NCBI GenBank assembly: GCA_910583735.1
Contig: CAJTXS010000034.1
Location: 1-11,006, forward strand
DNA: 11,006 nucleotides
Reading direction: 5' to 3'
Source: an uncultured Christensenella sp.
Lineage (GTDB): Bacteria; Bacillota; Clostridia; Christensenellales; UBA3700
Position numbers and translations under genes: made by a program. A model generated the notes under the pieces. The model searched no databases. It was not told where the DNA came from and saw only the letters and a list, made by a program, of their open reading frames with translations. Shown here piece by piece: positions 1 through 7,147 of this stretch (positions within the stretch are counted from its first letter, which is position 1; each line of letters begins with the position of its first letter).

Positions 1-2
1 GC

Positions 3-1595
3 TATGTAGATAAGGACGGCAACGAGCTTGCCTATAAGGACGCGTTCGTATATACACGCATAAGCGGAGCGGCTGTAGAGTACAGCGTTAAGCTGATTAA
101 TCTGCCCGACGCGCTTAAGGATTGCATTACCTATAGCGGCGACTATGCCAAGAGCGAGGCAGGCACGCATAGAGCTAAGTACAGCGTAGACGAAAATAAA
201 TTCGATAGCGACAACTACGAGCAGTACGTTATGCCGAGCGGACTGGGCAGTTCCTTTGACTGGGTAATCTCGCCCCGTACAATAGATATGCCCGTGTACG
301 ATAACAGTTGGATAAAGTTTAACGACGAGGTCCACGACTTTGCGGATATGTTCGGCTTGCCCGAGGATTGGCAAGAGTACGTAAGTATAACTATCAAGTA
401 CAACGGCGAGGCGTACAACGGTCTCGAGGGCGAGGATTTCGAGAGCGAAGAGAGTAAGGCATATAAGGGCTATAACGCGGGCGAGTATAGGGTGACGTTC
501 GCGCTTGTGGGCGGCGGCAATAATCTGCTGTTCAGCAGCAGACCTCAACAAGATATAGCCGTAAGCGTAGCTAAAGATAAGTTAACCGTAGAGGGCTGGA
601 TAGGAGACGACGAGCAAACAAATGTAGGCAGTCTGCCTGTATACTACGACTATCGTTACACGGACGAGGACGGCAATGTGCTGACCACGAGCGATATGGA
701 AGCGGGCAGATATTATTATCGCGAAGTATACGTCAAGGATAAGTATGAAAGCAATGCGGAAGTAGACGGAGAGTATAGATTTAGGTTTATGATGTCGCTT
801 CCTACGGGCGTAGACAAGACGCCTGTCGCCAAGCCTACATTGCCCACCGACGGCAGTAAGGTAGTATATTACAACGGCAGCGAGCGCGCCTTTGACGCGG
901 CAACGCTTGTAGAGCTGTTCGGCTTGACGGGCTTCAACGCCGAGTATATGCAGATAGTATACGAGGACGCGGACGGCGCAGTCAAGAGCGGCGAGACCAA
1001 CGCAGGAGAGTACAAGATTAAGATACGCTTTACAAGCGGTCTGTACTGCTGGGATAACGGCGACGGCACTACGTCTACCGACGACCTTGAGCTCACGGTT
1101 AAGATATCCAAGGCTCAACTGCCTTCGCAGTGGAACAGCGGCGGCAAGGTCCCTACCATATCCGTGCCCGAGAGCCTCGCGGATTGCCTAAGCAATGACG
1201 CGTTCAACTACACCTATACAGATGAGGACGGCAATACGGTAAGCAAGTCCGATATGGTGGCTGGCAAGACGTACAGCGTCAAGGCGACGCTTAAGCCCGA
1301 GTATGCGGCTAACTTCGAGTTTATAGACGCGAGCGGCAACGTATTGCCCGACGCAAGCGTGAGTACTTCGCACGAGTTCGACTACAGCGGAGAGGGAAGC
1401 GACGGCAATGAGCCGACCGATACTGCCCTTACTGATAAGCTGCTTTTCGCCTTGCTGATTGTGATGGGCGTCATGACGTTGATTATTCTGATAATAGTGA
1501 TACTGTTCGCATCATACATCAGACAGGAGAAGAAGAGAGTAAAGGCGATGAACGAGGCAATCGAAGAGATAAGGCAGCGCAGGAACGGCAATTAG
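3..1595 (+). CDS. Giant Ig-like/MBG-repeat surface protein, C-terminal part (5' end outside window)
   Basis: The frame is open from the first complete codon at position 3 to a TAG stop at 1593-1595, giving 530 residues; the start lies upstream of the window. Most of the length is a series of diverged beta-sandwich modules of roughly 80-110 residues. Signatures such as YTDEDGN, SDMEAGRYYY, NAGEYKIKIRF and DKTPVAKPTLP recur and resemble the MBG/bacterial Ig-like repeats of very long Gram-positive surface proteins. A hydrophobic segment of about 27 residues (about 480-506 of the visible part) is followed by a basic, charged 24-residue tail beginning RQEKKRVKAM, so the protein is probably anchored by a C-terminal transmembrane helix with the repeats outside. 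No LPXTG-type sorting signal is visible. Composition and repeat style match the giant gene starting at 7685, which suggests paralogy. The ligand or role is not recognisable; adhesion or a structural surface role is an inference. Confidence 0.85.
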   Translation, partial: YVDKDGNELAYKDAFVYTRISGAAVEYSVKLINLPDALKDCITYSGDYAKSEAGTHRAKYSVDENKFDSDNYEQYVMPSGLGSSFDWVISPRTIDMPVYDNSWIKFNDEVHDFADMFGLPEDWQEYVSITIKYNGEAYNGLEGEDFESEESKAYKGYNAGEYRVTFALVGGGNNLLFSSRPQQDIAVSVAKDKLTVEGWIGDDEQTNVGSLPVYYDYRYTDEDGNVLTTSDMEAGRYYYREVYVKDKYESNAEVDGEYRFRFMMSLPTGVDKTPVAKPTLPTDGSKVVYYNGSERAFDAATLVELFGLTGFNAEYMQIVYEDADGAVKSGETNAGEYKIKIRFTSGLYCWDNGDGTTSTDDLELTVKISKAQLPSQWNSGGKVPTISVPESLADCLSNDAFNYTYTDEDGNTVSKSDMVAGKTYSVKATLKPEYAANFEFIDASGNVLPDASVSTSHEFDYSGEGSDGNEPTDTALTDKLLFALLIVMGVMTLIILIIVILFASYIRQEKKRVKAMNEAIEEIRQRRNGN

Positions 1596-1873
1596 TCGCT
1601 TGACAGATTGGCGACGTTGACCGCCTATTGCAAACGAAAACTTTTCGGGCATAGCAATGACTGTTAACATCGTATGCGGGCGCGCGATATGCTAAAAATA
1701 AATTGATTAACGCTTAGTATTAATAATTCAAGTTAAGTCAAAAGCCCCCGAGTATTTTGCTCGGGGTCTTTAATATGTTTGTGCCACTGACGCGACAGGC
1801 GATTACATTCGGGCGTATAACATGCGAAGTGAATTTGCTTAATAAAAGAGAGGATAGCGTCCTATCGAGCGCG
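1596..1873. other. Convergent intergenic region
   Basis: These 278 bases lie between the 3' ends of two convergent genes. Apart from the terminator at 1741-1771 and a trivial 13-nt palindrome (CGAAAACTTTTCG, near 1635-1650), nothing coding or RNA-like was seen. Confidence 0.6.
1741..1771. terminator. Bidirectional intrinsic terminator
   Basis: AAAGCCCCCGAG (1741-1752) pairs with CTCGGGGTCTTT (1760-1771) around the 7-nt loop TATTTTG, a 12-bp stem with a single C/T mismatch. The GC core is flanked by an A-run on one side and a T-run on the other, so the hairpin can end transcription from either direction. This suits its position between the convergent genes ending at 1595 and 1874. Confidence 0.85.
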
Positions 1874-4252
1874 CTAAGCGGGGCAATTGCCGTCGTCTCT
1901 GTTACAGTTGTAATAAGACGTCATGTATCGCATGCTTTTAATCAGCCAAGTTTTAAGCCAGTTAAGCTGTCCCTCCCAAGTCTTGATAGCGAGTATCTCG
2001 TCGGGTTCTCTGTATACGAGACTGTCCCATATCTGCCAACGCTCAAAGTTGCGATTGAACGATGCGCTCATGCCGCGCGCCTCTTGCAGCTTAGTATCTA
2101 TGACAGACATCATTTGCTCGCCCTTGTCGTTGATGATATCGGTGACGCTCTGTCTGAACTCCTGCCATTGCAGCAGCCGCCTAAACCATACGTTATTGTC
2201 TGCGGCGACTAATGAGTTGGGATTGTTGAGCGCAGGGTAGTAGACGTTGCCCATCGCCAAGTCGTAGTCCCACAGCGGACCGCAAGTGAGCTTGCCGCCC
2301 TTGTCTCTGTACATATAAAAGCTGGAGAAGCCTATGTCGCCCGACTTTACCAGCTCGTTAATCACATACGCTTCGGCAAAGGAGCGCACGTCCACGGTTT
2401 GGCTTAGCTGCGCGTAGGAGTACTTACCGCTTGCGCACATTATATCGTAAGCGACTTGCAGATAGTGCTTTATACTTGCCGTCTGCGCGTAAGTTATCAG
2501 GTCGGTATCGGGCGTCTTAATCGCGTACAAGTCGCCGCCTACACTGAAGTAATCTTTATTCTCTACGCCCTCTTCGAATGCGCGTCGGTCCAATTCTATC
2601 AGGAATGAAGGGTTGCTTTCGTCGAAGTTCTCGTCAATATCCACGCGGTTGCTGCCCGTCTGCGTCTGCTCGTGCACGGCGTATACGCCCTCGTAAACTC
2701 CGTTGAGATACAGCTCGACGAACTGCGTCGTAGTGGTATAGCGCTGGCTGTCGAACAGTTCTGCGACGGAGTAGGTGAGGTAGTTGCGCACAAGGCTCTT
2801 ATCGCAGTGATTGGCAATCAGCGTCCAGTCTCTTGCCGCGCCGTTTCCGAATAAATCCGTATGCTCGTCGAACTTAAGCCTATAAGGCTTCTTATCCAGC
2901 GTCCAAGTGGAGTTGCCTCTGCCGCGTATCTTGGCGGACGCTTCGGTTATATTGTAGATGTCCGCGTTAAGCACGCTAGCCGTGCAGCGTACATAATCTT
3001 CCTTAGAAGTAATCGGAGCGCCTCCTGCGGTGTCGACGGCTATAACGGGCATATCGAGGAAGTCGTATTCGAACAGCGCTTCCACCACCTTGCCCGCATT
3101 GTCCGATGTGTCGCTGCGCGTCGCCGTAGTCAATCCGTCGCTCCAGCCAATAAATCTATAGCCGAGTTTTGCGGACGCGGTTATCTTGGATAACTCGCCC
3201 ATCTTCAAGCCGTCGCGGACTATGCGGTCGAAGTTGTCGCAGCGCGTAGGGTCTGCGATATATGTGATAGACCAAGTGAGCGGCTCGCCGTACTTGTCCA
3301 GTATTTCGTCGAGGCAAGTCACTGTGTAGTCGACAGTGCCGTCGTCCCATCTGTCGAATTTACCTACCTCAAGCCATTGCGCGGCATAGCCCGAGTATAT
3401 TATCTTCTCTAAGTCCTTGCAGTCCTTGAATGCGCCCGTGCCTATCGTCTTGATGCCGACGGGCAGAGTGACAGAGGCTATATTTGTACCGTAGAATGCG
3501 TAGTCGGACAGCCCCGATACGGCTATACCGTTATAGTAGGCGGGGATTATTATGTGTCCGCTTGTTGCGGAGCCTGCCGATACCAGATAGCTTACTATCT
3601 CGTCGCCGCAATACATGGCTTCGTAATGCAGCCCTTCCGTTACGTCGAGGAGTTGCGAGCACACCGTACAGCGATGATTGACGTCCCATGTATGAGCGGT
3701 CTTGGGAGTGACTAAGACAGCGGACATGTCGCAGCCTTCGCGGACGCAGTACCTGAGCACGGAGCCCTCGTTAATGCAGTCGGCGGGCGTGATTGTCTCT
3801 TCCTGCCATTCATGTCCGAGCGCGGGCAGGACTTGAGGCTGCTCCTTCAGTCCGCAGTAGCGGCAGTCGATATATGCGCCGACGCCCGCTTTTGTACATG
3901 TGGCGGGGACTTCGTCCACCGTGACGTGTGCGCCCTCTATCGCGGTAATATCTATCTTGTCGCCGCACCTTATACAGTGGCGGGACTTCTGTCCGTAAGC
4001 GATACATGTCGCGGCCTTATCTTCGGTAAATGATGAGGAATACTCGTGACCTTGAGCGTCTACCTTGCCCGTATAGGACTGTCCGCAGGCGCATTGATAA
4101 ATGCCTTTGCCCTCCGAGGTGCAAGTAGGCTCTGCCGTCGTTGACAGCAATTTATATTCGTGCGTGTGTCTGCACGCGGATAGCGGCAGACATATCAGAC
4201 ATACAGTCAATAAGATTAGCAATATGTATGCCCATATCTTCTTTTCTCTCAC
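1874..4252 (-). CDS. CotH kinase-family lipoprotein with Cys-rich, BspA-like LRR and InlB-like regions
   Basis: The 792-residue product starts at a GTG (4252-4250) preceded by a GGGAGGGGG Shine-Dalgarno tract about 10 nt upstream. A basic n-region (MREKK), a hydrophobic stretch and the lipobox LSAC (Cys27) indicate a lipoprotein. Residues about 28-200 are Cys-rich with CACG, CIRCG, CRYCG and CTVC motifs and PTCT/GH-type repeats. About 200-310 look like BspA-type LRR (DYAFYGTNIASVTLP, GAFKDC). About 318-395 contain an InlB-like GYRFIGWSDG segment. About 395-785 carry CotH hallmarks: RGRGNSTW, KKPYRLKF, LIANHCDKSLVRNYL, VELYLNGVYEGVY, FLIELDRR and GPLWDYDLAMGN. CotH proteins are atypical protein kinases; the Asp residues in SGDIGFSSFYMY and WDYD fit the catalytic and metal-binding positions, so activity is plausible. 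Secretion and lipidation point to an envelope substrate rather than the spore coat; the target is unknown. The gene has its own promoter (4422-4450). Confidence 0.9.
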   Translation of the reverse strand: MREKKIWAYILLILLTVCLICLPLSACRHTHEYKLLSTTAEPTCTSEGKGIYQCACGQSYTGKVDAQGHEYSSSFTEDKAATCIAYGQKSRHCIRCGDKIDITAIEGAHVTVDEVPATCTKAGVGAYIDCRYCGLKEQPQVLPALGHEWQEETITPADCINEGSVLRYCVREGCDMSAVLVTPKTAHTWDVNHRCTVCSQLLDVTEGLHYEAMYCGDEIVSYLVSAGSATSGHIIIPAYYNGIAVSGLSDYAFYGTNIASVTLPVGIKTIGTGAFKDCKDLEKIIYSGYAAQWLEVGKFDRWDDGTVDYTVTCLDEILDKYGEPLTWSITYIADPTRCDNFDRIVRDGLKMGELSKITASAKLGYRFIGWSDGLTTATRSDTSDNAGKVVEALFEYDFLDMPVIAVDTAGGAPITSKEDYVRCTASVLNADIYNITEASAKIRGRGNSTWTLDKKPYRLKFDEHTDLFGNGAARDWTLIANHCDKSLVRNYLTYSVAELFDSQRYTTTTQFVELYLNGVYEGVYAVHEQTQTGSNRVDIDENFDESNPSFLIELDRRAFEEGVENKDYFSVGGDLYAIKTPDTDLITYAQTASIKHYLQVAYDIMCASGKYSYAQLSQTVDVRSFAEAYVINELVKSGDIGFSSFYMYRDKGGKLTCGPLWDYDLAMGNVYYPALNNPNSLVAADNNVWFRRLLQWQEFRQSVTDIINDKGEQMMSVIDTKLQEARGMSASFNRNFERWQIWDSLVYREPDEILAIKTWEGQLNWLKTWLIKSMRYMTSYYNCNRDDGNCPA

Positions 4253-4414
4253 AACAGGACTTCCCCCTCCCGAAGATAAGATAATCGATATCTCGGCGTA
4301 TCCGCTGCCGCAATCTATTAATGCAGCTGCGATTTCGACATATATCGGCGGCGGCGCTGCGCGTTGCAGGCAACGCTTGCCTAATACGACATCATGCTTA
4401 TTGCGCCGCTCAAT
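4253..4414 (-). promoter_or_regulatory. Long 5' leader of the CotH lipoprotein gene
   Basis: From the -10 box at 4422-4427, transcription should begin near 4414, leaving a leader of about 160 nt before the GTG at 4252. The leader contains a compact hairpin, GCGTTG/CAACGC, at 4361-4366 and 4371-4376 with loop CAGG. It ends in the purine-rich ribosome-binding tract near 4262-4270. I do not recognise a known riboswitch class in it. Confidence 0.45.
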
Positions 4415-4421
4415 ATATATT

Positions 4422-4450
4422 ATTATACTATATATAGACCGTATTTTCAA
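4422..4450 (-). promoter_or_regulatory. Near-consensus sigma-A promoter for the CotH lipoprotein gene
   Basis: On the minus strand TTGAAA (4450-4445) and a perfect TATAAT (4427-4422) are separated by exactly 17 bp. This is the strongest promoter found in the window. The reading frame of the lipoprotein is open back to a TTG at 4450, but that TTG is the first three bases of the -35 box. The promoter therefore excludes the longer start and supports the GTG at 4252. Confidence 0.8.
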
Positions 4451-4634
4451 GAGGGGATTGAAATTAGCATTTTTTACCTAATATACGCGCAGATATAAGT
4501 ATATGACGATATGAGATAGTAGCGCATCTTTGTACGCGGCATGATTATCTAAATTGCAAGACAACCCAATGCGCCGCTTATTATTAAAGATTGCGCCGTT
4601 TATTAAGTCGCTTACGGCTGCGCTTGCATGGCGA

Positions 4635-4739
4635 TGTTATAATTGAGATAAGGGCAGTTGCCGCTATACGGCTATCGGAATATATACGATAGACTACAGA
4701 TAAGAGCGGGCGCGGAGATTGACGAGGATAAGCGTCAAT
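4635..4739 (+). ncRNA. Possible small structured RNA (extended -10 plus three hairpins)
   Basis: TGTTATAAT at 4635-4643 is a perfect extended -10 element (TGN followed by TATAAT), though no good -35 hexamer lies 16-18 bp upstream. Immediately downstream on the same strand are three hairpins: GCCG/CGGC at 4660-4672, CTATCG/CGATAG at 4672-4692 with a 9-nt loop, and ATTGACG/CGTCAAT at 4718-4739 whose 8-nt loop is AGGATAAG. The first two overlap by one base and so are partly alternative. No intrinsic terminator with a T-run was found, so the 3' end is undefined. This is a weak candidate. Confidence 0.2.
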
Positions 4740-4925
4740 GATATATGCTGAGGTTAAGAGCAGATTGATAACGAGGATAAAGGGCTGAATATACTCTACG
4801 AAGATATATGGCGAGGACTAAACGGGAGCGCTAAGAGCAATAAGCAAAGACTATATAATACTACAATACGCGGCTCGTAATAAAATCTCTGATATACGGT
4901 AAGTAAAATGAATGGTAAAGGATAA

Positions 4926-4947
4926 GCGCGGACTTACTTGCCCGCGC
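4926..4947 (-). terminator. Weak terminator-like hairpin after the small helical protein gene
   Basis: GCGCGG (4926-4931) and CCGCGC (4942-4947) form a 6-bp GC stem with a 10-nt loop, 37 bp past the stop of the gene on the minus strand. The downstream minus-strand sequence TTATCCTTTACC is only moderately T-rich, so termination is uncertain. Confidence 0.35.
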
Positions 4948-4983
4948 CGTATATTGGGTTATGCCGATTAGTTATATACTCGA

Positions 4984-5412
4984 TTATACGCACAGTCGCA
5001 GATTGGACTTATACTCCTGCTCCAGCGATACGAGCTTCTTAGCCATATCTTTGACCGTTGGGTCTGCGTTCTTATACTTAATCATATTGTCTGCAATCTT
5101 GCGTATCCCCTTATCGCAGCTATTCATCATAGTCTGGGCGATGTCGGCGTTCTCGCTGCGCACGGCTATTCTCATGCGCGTGGTGAGCCTGTTCATAGCC
5201 TTAAGCATTGCGCTTACGTCCTTATCCTCGCCGTTGAGCTTGCGCAATAGCTCGGACATCTCGCCGTATATCTCCCTGTGCCTGTCTCTGAAGTTCTCCA
5301 TTATATCCATCAGCTTGGGACTGGTAACGTAATGCAAGGCGCTGTTAATGCTCACTATCGCCATCTTTACGCCCGTCTCGCAGCTGCGTATCAATTTTAC
5401 ACTGTCGTCCAT
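4984..5412 (-). CDS. Small all-helical protein (142 residues), four-helix-bundle/ferritin-like type
   Basis: The start is ATG at 5412-5410 because GGAGG sits 4 nt upstream. The frame is open 16 codons further, but that upstream part has no ribosome-binding site and would translate leader DNA. The 142-residue product (MDDSVKLIRSCETGVKMAIV...) is strongly helical throughout, with no signal peptide or membrane segment, so it should be cytoplasmic. Segments at about 2-25, 30-60, 65-92 and 95-140 look amphipathic and heptad-like. The motifs CETGVKMAI, H near residue 45, NSCDKGIRKI and LEQEYKSNLR resemble, from memory, a family of unnamed helical bundle proteins of Clostridia near the ferritin-like/DUF2383 group. 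No clear di-iron ligand set (paired E/EXXH) is evident, so metal binding is not claimed. The gene stands alone on its strand and its promoter could not be identified. Confidence 0.75.
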   Translation of the reverse strand: MDDSVKLIRSCETGVKMAIVSINSALHYVTSPKLMDIMENFRDRHREIYGEMSELLRKLNGEDKDVSAMLKAMNRLTTRMRIAVRSENADIAQTMMNSCDKGIRKIADNMIKYKNADPTVKDMAKKLVSLEQEYKSNLRLCV

Positions 5413-5768
5413 AATTCCTCCGTTATTGTCAGTATAAGCAGAGCAGCGCATTTTATACACCGTCAGTTACAATCCTTATTAATATCGATAAAGTAAAAAA
5501 AGCAATTTTAATCGACACACGCTATATAAGTAAAGATTATATTATTGAGTAGCTTTACGTTTATTTGCGATATATTGCGGCGCGTCTTGCTATATTTCGG
5601 CAAATTAGACTTATTTCATGTACAATATTAATACATTGAATGCGCGCATATGCCGCTTGCAACATTACCTAAGTAATGCTCGGCGGATAATTTACGGATT
5701 AATGAGCGTTTACTGCATGTCGCGGACATGGACAGTCGCCTATAGCGGCGATAAAGAGAGGTAGTGTT
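5413..5768. other. Divergent intergenic region
   Basis: These 356 bases separate two divergently transcribed genes and must contain both promoters. A TACAAT box at 5621-5626 is the best plus-strand -10 candidate, but it lacks a matching -35. No minus-strand promoter was convincing. Two tandem hairpins (5716-5751) precede the ribosome-binding site of the membrane protein gene. No small coding frame was found. Confidence 0.45.
5716..5751 (+). promoter_or_regulatory. Two tandem hairpins just upstream of the ribosome-binding site
   Basis: CATGTC/GACATG (5716-5730, loop GCG) and TCGCC/GGCGA (5736-5751, loop TATAGC) stand 5 nt apart. They end 3 nt before the Shine-Dalgarno sequence AGAGAGG (5755-5761). 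In an mRNA they would sit directly beside the ribosome-binding site and could affect translation. No known regulatory class is recognised. Confidence 0.3.
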
Positions 5769-6584
5769 ATGTATTGGTGGTTATCGCTTATAATAGTGCT
5801 TTTATATGCGGCGGAGACGGCGCTCATCGTGCTCATGCGTAATAACAGGAAAGCGACGCTATTACTCGTATTCATTGTCTCGGTAGTATGGTTTATTTAT
5901 CAGAGCTGCGAGTACATCGCCTTTAACATTAAGGGCAACGGACTGTATCCCGTAGAGTTTTCTCATATGACATACTTTATCCTCGGCGCGACCATGCTCG
6001 CAGGCGTCAAGAAGATGCGCGGCTTTGCCAGCTACTGCGCTATGCTTACGGGCTTAGGTTTCCTTATTGCGAGCATCGCTTCGCCCGGCTCGATGGTCCA
6101 CGACGCTAAGAGTCACTTTTCGCTCGCTATTTCCATACTTAGACACGCGCTCATGTGGCTGTGCGGCTTCGGACTCTTCTTCAGCACGGAGAGATTCCAT
6201 GTCAAGGATATTTGGATACCCGTGCTCGGTATCGCGCTCATGATAGGCTTCTCGTTGCTCGTGCATTACAGACTTATCTATAAGGACTTTGTCAAGTGGG
6301 ACGATATGGTAATTATCAAGATTGTCAAGGGCACTATCTTGGGCTATATCATTGACCCCTCGCGCCTTACTATGCCGGTGAGGGTGTTTACCGTCATAGG
6401 TATCTTCGCCGCGGTGGCTGCATCGCTTGTGCTGTTCTACTATGCCAATGCCAAGATTTACGACAGGCGGCTCGCCCGTCTCACCGCGCAGGGTAAGACT
6501 GTATCGGATGTAGAGTACGGCATAGTGCCGTTTATCAAGAGACAGATGGAGAAGAAGCGCGGCGACAATCCCGACAACGCTTAA
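5769..6584 (+). CDS. Seven-helix integral membrane protein, YwaF/TIGR02206-like
   Basis: ATG at 5769 is preceded by AGAGAGG at a 7-nt spacing, and the product is 271 residues. Seven hydrophobic segments are visible at about residues 4-23, 30-47, 66-81, 86-105, 118-138, 147-167 and 205-226, followed by a basic, polar C-terminal tail (RRLARL, KRQMEKKRG) that is probably cytoplasmic. The arrangement LYPVEFSHMTYFILG, a short turn, then LRHALMWLCGFGLFF recalls the conserved P-x-h-L-C and H-containing helices of the uncharacterised YwaF/TIGR02206 membrane proteins. The match is loose and the family function is unknown. The gene has no partner on its strand and is closed by a strong terminator at 6643-6672, so it appears monocistronic. 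Confidence 0.8.
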   Translation: MYWWLSLIIVLLYAAETALIVLMRNNRKATLLLVFIVSVVWFIYQSCEYIAFNIKGNGLYPVEFSHMTYFILGATMLAGVKKMRGFASYCAMLTGLGFLIASIASPGSMVHDAKSHFSLAISILRHALMWLCGFGLFFSTERFHVKDIWIPVLGIALMIGFSLLVHYRLIYKDFVKWDDMVIIKIVKGTILGYIIDPSRLTMPVRVFTVIGIFAAVAASLVLFYYANAKIYDRRLARLTAQGKTVSDVEYGIVPFIKRQMEKKRGDNPDNA

Positions 6585-6642
6585 TCCCATGCGCCTATAT
6601 ATTATATAAGGTAATTAATATTACATCTTTTACGTGCAACCT

Positions 6643-6672
6643 GCCGCGCCGATTATATAGGCGCGGCGTTTT
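6643..6672 (+). terminator. Intrinsic terminator of the membrane protein gene
   Basis: GCCGCGCC (6643-6650) pairs perfectly with GGCGCGGC (6660-6667) around a 9-nt AT-rich loop and is followed by GTTTTATATA. It is a classic rho-independent terminator about 60 nt after the stop at 6584. Confidence 0.85.
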
Positions 6673-6695
6673 ATATACAGCGCCGCTAATAGCTC

Positions 6696-6727
6696 GGCTT
6701 AATATCTTTTCGCAGTAACAGGGCGCG
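6696..6727 (+). repeat. Direct repeat D1 (32 bp), left border of the repeat block
   Basis: This 32-bp sequence recurs at 7341-7372 with 29 of 32 positions identical and no gaps. The last 17 bases, CGCAGTAACAGGGCGCG, are identical in both copies. The two copies enclose structured repeats A, B and C and the long hairpin. Confidence 0.8.
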
Positions 6728-6750
6728 TATTGTTAATTGTTGAGCGAGCG

Positions 6751-6809
6751 AAAACCACGCTTTTTGCAAGCGGTACCTTGAAAAATCGGAGGGGTGCAAA
6801 CGAGGGGAA
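6751..6809 (+). repeat. 59-bp upstream module, copy attached to structured repeat A
   Basis: The 59 bases match 7089-7147 without gaps at 57 positions. The module starts AAAACCACGCTTTTTGCAAG and runs through TCGGAGGGGTGC into the first stem of repeat A. Structured repeat B shares only the last part (CGGAGGGG through AACGAGGGG). In this copy the small ACCAC/GTGGT stem seen in the other copy has one mismatch. Confidence 0.85.
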
Positions 6810-6864
6810 ACGCGTAGCGAGCATGCGATAGCATGCGGATTGCGTTTAAGCGGTGCCTCTCGTT
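6799..6864 (+). repeat. Structured repeat A (66 bp)
   Basis: The outer stem AACGAGGGG (6799-6807) pairs with CCTCTCGTT (6856-6864) through eight Watson-Crick pairs and one G.U pair (6805/6858). A second stem AAACGC (6808-6813) with GCGTTT (6842-6847) encloses GTAGCGA and the hairpin GCATGC-GATA-GCATGC (6821-6836). Copies B and C keep the same arrangement with altered stem sequences. Confidence 0.85.
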
Positions 6865-6992
6865 ATATTATTATAATGTGTGGTGTCCTTTTTAAGTAAC
6901 CGCAAATACGAGACGAACTATAAGTTTGCTCGCAAATATACTTACGTCGTCGAGTGTTTCGTTTGGCGGTTAACGGAGTGCGGAGGGGAGCT

Positions 6993-7058
6993 AACGAGGG
7001 GAAACGTGTAGCGAGTATGCGATAGCATACGGATTGCGTTTAAGCGGTGCCCCTCGTT
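6993..7058 (+). repeat. Structured repeat B (66 bp)
   Basis: The outer stem AACGAGGGG (6993-7001) pairs perfectly with CCCCTCGTT (7050-7058). The second stem AAACGT (7002-7007) with GCGTTT (7036-7041) contains a U.G pair where copy A has C-G. The inner hairpin is GTATGC-GATA-GCATAC (7015-7030): relative to copy A one C-G pair has become T-A, a double compensatory change. It lacks most of the 59-bp upstream module found before copies A and C. Confidence 0.85.
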
Positions 7059-7088
7059 ACTCTGATGCCCCGCAGGGAATAGCGCGCA

Positions 7089-7147
7089 AAAACCACGCTT
7101 TTTGCAAGTGGTACCTTGAAAAAGCGGAGGGGTGCAAACGAGGGGAA
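7089..7147 (+). repeat. 59-bp upstream module, copy attached to structured repeat C
   Basis: It matches 6751-6809 at 57 of 59 positions. ACCAC and GTGGT inside it can form a perfect 5-bp stem around a GC-TTTTT-GC core. The module precedes the structured core at the same distance as in copy A, so module and core travelled or duplicated as one unit. Confidence 0.85.

Larger units (their letters stand above)
4451..4983. other. Gene-free stretch of about 530 bp with orphan promoter box and hairpins
   Basis: No convincing coding frame was found on either strand. The region holds short direct repeats (TGCGCCGYTTATTA at 4570-4583 and 4592-4605), an extended -10 box at 4635-4643 and three small hairpins between 4660 and 4739. 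A GC-rich inverted repeat near 4926-4947 may end the minus-strand gene at 4984. The stretch 4740-4900 is AT- and purine-rich without clear structure. Confidence 0.5.

Noticed and set aside
582..1118. Minus-strand open frame of 178 codons
   Set aside because: Antisense shadow of the giant protein; composition follows the complementary codon bias, with no domain sense.
1440..1595. LPXTG-type sortase anchor
   Set aside because: There is a transmembrane helix and basic tail, but no LPXTG-like motif before the helix.
1757..2212. Plus-strand open frame of 151 codons
   Set aside because: It starts inside the terminator hairpin and runs antisense to the CotH domain, with no ribosome-binding site.
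4253..4414. Riboswitch in the lipoprotein leader
   Set aside because: A hairpin is present, but the conserved core of no riboswitch class I know, including c-di-GMP classes, could be found.
4253..4450. Extra 66-residue N-terminus for the CotH lipoprotein
   Set aside because: Its TTG start is the -35 box of the promoter, and it would bury the lipoprotein signal.
6054..6590. Minus-strand open frame of 178 codons
   Set aside because: It lies antisense within the membrane protein gene, whose start, Shine-Dalgarno and terminator are all on the plus strand.
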